From NCBI RefSeq assembly GCF_014489635.1, contig NZ_CP060828.1, positions 6,160,001 to 6,224,000 of the forward strand: a stretch of DNA of 64,000 nucleotides, given 5' to 3'. Shown here piece by piece: positions 62,307 through 64,000 of this stretch. The DNA is from Streptomyces roseirectus (GTDB lineage: Bacteria; Actinomycetota; Actinomycetes; Streptomycetales; Streptomycetaceae). Both the position numbers and the translations under genes were made by a program. The first letter of the stretch is position 1. Every line of letters begins with the position of its first letter. The notes under the pieces are model-generated. The model ran no database searches and was not told the DNA's origin. It saw only the letters and a list, made by a program, of their open reading frames with translations.

Positions 62307-62335
62307 CGGCCCGGGGCGGTGGGTGCCCCGGGCCG
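62307..62335 (+). terminator. Terminator before tyrosinase operon
   Basis: CGGCCCGGGG (62307-62316) pairs with CCCCGGGCCG (62326-62335), followed by TCGTT. It follows the secreted-protein stop by 21 bp. Confidence 0.8.
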
Positions 62336-62429
62336 TCGTTCGCGTGCTTTTTCCGCCTCCGGCGGTGACCCGGCGGGCCCCTTCGCGGTTACCGCTGTGG
62401 ACGTGACGGAACCGGAGGAGGAGCGGAGC

Positions 62430-62846
62430 ATGACGGTCGTCGGTGTGGGCGGGGGTTCGGTGACGGTGGCGAGACCCGGACGGCGGGCCATGATGCGGGC
62501 GCTGCTGGGGGTGGGCGCGGTCGCCGCCGTCACCCCGCTGCTCGTCGCCTCGCGGGGCTTCCGCGACGTGAACCCCGGGCCGGGGTTCGACGAGATGTAC
62601 CGGGGCCGGCACATCAAGGGCATGCCGACGCGCAGCGGCCGCTCGGCCGACGCGTCGTGGCAGGTCACCGTCGACGGACGGCCGCTGCACCTGATGCGGC
62701 GCGCCGACGGCACCTGGCTGAGCATGGTCGACCACTACCGCTCGTACGACACCCCGCTGGAGGCCGCCCGCGCCGCCGTCGACGAACTCAGCCCGGGGGA
62801 ACAGCTCAAGGAACGCTCGGGGGGACACCATGGCCTACACCCGTAA
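62430..62846 (+). CDS. melC1: Tyrosinase cofactor/caddie protein
   Basis: A 138-residue MelC1 protein, which binds apo-tyrosinase, supplies copper and helps it leave the cell. It carries a twin-arginine-like signal (PGRRAMMRALLGVGAVAAV, residues 17-35), then the conserved GFDEMYRGRHIKG (near 51-63), VDGRPLHLMRRADGTWLSMVDHYRSYDTPLEAARAAVDEL. ATG at 62430 follows a GGAGGAGGAGCGGAGC site. The reading frame overlaps melC2 by 17 bp, so the two are coupled. The MelC2 partner lacks its own signal, as expected. Confidence 0.95.
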   Translation: MTVVGVGGGSVTVARPGRRAMMRALLGVGAVAAVTPLLVASRGFRDVNPGPGFDEMYRGRHIKGMPTRSGRSADASWQVTVDGRPLHLMRRADGTWLSMVDHYRSYDTPLEAARAAVDELSPGEQLKERSGGHHGLHP

Positions 62847-63696
62847 GGACGTCACCACCCTCACCGCCGCCGAACGGGCCCGTTTCGTCAAGGCGCTCCT
62901 GGAGATCAAACGCCGGGGCCAGTACGACGAGTTCGTGCGCATGCACATCGACTTCTACGTCTCCGACGGCGAGGACGGACTGCGGACGGCCCACATGGCG
63001 CCCTCCTTCCTCCCCTGGCACCGGCGCTTCCTCCTCGACCTGGAGCGGGCGCTGCGCAAGGTCGACGACTCGGTGACCGTGCCCTACTGGGACTGGACGC
63101 GCGCCCGCAGCGCCAAGTCGGCGCCCTGGACGGCGGATCTGCTCGGCGGCAACGGCCGCCCCGGCGACCGCCAGGTGACCACAGGACCCTTCGCCCACGC
63201 CACCGGCAACTGGACGCTGCGCGAGAACATCACCGACGAGGACTTCCTCACCCGCGACCTCGGCCGCGCCCGCGACCCCATCGAACTGCCCACCAAGGAC
63301 GAGCTGGAGTGGGCGATGTCGGACCCCGTCTACGACACCTCGCCCTGGGACTCCACGGTCACCAAGGGGTTCCGCAACAAGCTGGAGGGGTGGGGGACCG
63401 GACGGGGCAGCGTCTCCTGGCGCAACCACAACCGCGTCCACCGCTGGGTCGGCGGGGTGATGCTGGGCGGGGCCTCGGTCAACGACCCGGTGTTCTGGCT
63501 GCACCACGCCTTCGTCGACCTGTGCTGGTACCGGTGGCAGAAGCGGCACGCTCAGCACCGGTATCTCCCGGCACGGCAACCGGAGTTGGGCGACCGGCAG
63601 CGGGGGCGGGTGGTGGCGCGGACGGAGCAACTGCCGCCCTGGGACGTGACGCCGGACCAGTTGGAGGACGTCAGCGCCATCTACCGGTACGCGTAG
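62830..63696 (+). CDS. melC2: Tyrosinase
   Basis: A 288-residue type 3 copper enzyme that hydroxylates monophenols and oxidises diphenols to quinones, giving melanin. Copper A ligands are His39 (VRMHID), His55 (TAHMAP) and His64 (PWHRRF). Copper B ligands are His200 and His204 (NHNRVHRW) and His226 (FWLHHAFVD). Length is near that of other Streptomyces enzymes. No signal peptide is present; it leaves with MelC1. ATG at 62830 lies within melC1. A terminator follows the stop. Confidence 0.97.
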   Translation: MAYTRKDVTTLTAAERARFVKALLEIKRRGQYDEFVRMHIDFYVSDGEDGLRTAHMAPSFLPWHRRFLLDLERALRKVDDSVTVPYWDWTRARSAKSAPWTADLLGGNGRPGDRQVTTGPFAHATGNWTLRENITDEDFLTRDLGRARDPIELPTKDELEWAMSDPVYDTSPWDSTVTKGFRNKLEGWGTGRGSVSWRNHNRVHRWVGGVMLGGASVNDPVFWLHHAFVDLCWYRWQKRHAQHRYLPARQPELGDRQRGRVVARTEQLPPWDVTPDQLEDVSAIYRYA

Positions 63697-63710
63697 GGGA
63701 GTTGGGGACA

Positions 63711-63749
63711 CGGGAAAGCCCCGGCGCTCGGAGTGCCGGGGCTTTCCCG
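63711..63749. terminator. Bidirectional terminator between tyrosinase and chaplin
   Basis: CGGGAAAGCCCCGGC (63711-63725) pairs perfectly with GCCGGGGCTTTCCCG (63735-63749). It separates two convergent genes. Confidence 0.9.
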
Positions 63750-63774
63750 CGCAGGTGCGGGAGGTGACGGAACG

Positions 63775-64000
63775 TCAGCTGCCGTAACCGCCGTAGCCAC
63801 CGCCGTGCTTCGGGCCGCCGTGGCCGTCGTTCACGCAGGTGTTGCCGAAGGCCGGGTTCAGCAGGCCGATCACGTTCACGGTGTTGCCGCACAGGTTCAC
63901 CGGGACGTTGACGGGGACCTGGATGACGTTGCCGGACAGCACGCCGGGCGAACCGACAGCGGCGCCCTGCGCACCCGCGTCCGCCATGGCCAGACCGGCG
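63775..64000 (-). CDS. chpG: Short chaplin (partial, N-terminus off window)
   Basis: A chaplin whose start lies beyond the right edge. Visible are the end of the signal peptide (AGLAMA) and the chaplin domain GSPGVLSGNVIQVPVNVPVNLCGNTVNVIGLLNPAFGNTCVND, then a C-terminal extension of about 16 residues rich in Gly, His and Tyr (GHGGPKHGGGYGGYGS), which the other short chaplins here lack. The internal ATG at 63987 falls inside the signal peptide and is not the start. The name is by position next to the tyrosinase and by recall. Confidence 0.92.
   Translation of the reverse strand, partial: AGLAMADAGAQGAAVGSPGVLSGNVIQVPVNVPVNLCGNTVNVIGLLNPAFGNTCVNDGHGGPKHGGGYGGYGS

Noticed and set aside
63775..63987. 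Chaplin starting at the internal ATG 63987
   Set aside because: That ATG lies in the last residues of the signal peptide; the real start is beyond the window.

Overview
This window is high-GC actinobacterial chromosome and almost certainly from a Streptomyces. It carries rodlins, chaplins, a melC1-melC2 tyrosinase pair, XRE/DUF397 regulator loci and DNRLRE proteins, with GTG/TTG starts, ATGA/GTGA start-stop overlaps and strong GC third-position bias. From memory, gene content and order resemble the S. coelicolor region from the citrate synthase gene to the chpG/melC area. I could not run an alignment.

Layout. 1-4.5 kb: a LacI-controlled CUT2 sugar importer (lacI, double ATPase, and a permease fused to its binding protein, cut by the window edge), with two identical operators upstream of lacI. 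4.5-8.4 kb: small accessory genes (acetyltransferase, two related zinc-ribbon proteins, a coupled pair of small genes, an XRE/DUF5753 regulator, a decayed DUF397 relic and a 2H phosphoesterase). 8.5-14.7 kb: citrate synthase, RecD2-like helicase, PIG-V-like membrane glycosyltransferase and a NUDIX hydrolase. 15.4-19 kb: copper export (copZ-copA behind a CsoR-like palindrome) and a PrsW-like protease. 19-21 kb: alcohol dehydrogenase, acetyltransferase and a small HTH protein. 21-28.3 kb: myo-inositol catabolism (iolE/I-like gene divergent from iolC-aldolase-iolB-iolD-mmsA), which turns a ketoinositol into central metabolites. 28.3-33.3 kb: an XRE/DUF397 pair, an orphan XRE gene, and a large secreted DNRLRE protein followed by a tiny membrane protein. 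33.5-39 kb: a hydrolase/ABC-ATPase fusion with its permease, and an acyl-CoA ligase.

39-64 kb is a cell-surface differentiation island. It has three rodlins with an LCP-family enzyme between two of them, a short chaplin and a sortable long chaplin, then an oxidoreductase/ATP-grasp pair and a GH26-like secreted glycosidase. A contiguous leftward gene run of about 11 kb (58.8 to 47.8 kb) has the parts of a Wzx/Wzy-type exopolysaccharide pathway. Beyond it lie another chaplin, three small secreted proteins of unknown function, a DUF5949-like gene, the tyrosinase pair, and a further chaplin cut by the right edge. The simplest reading is that chaplins and rodlins (the hydrophobic sheath of aerial hyphae) are encoded together with a polysaccharide that may be deposited at the same surface. 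The joint role is inference; the gene layout is directly visible. Most interesting to follow up are the exopolysaccharide cluster and its perfect 16-bp palindrome, the extra rodlin, the hydrolase-ABC fusion, the DNRLRE/small membrane protein pair, and an over-represented 10-mer (GTACTACGGG) built from rare codons.
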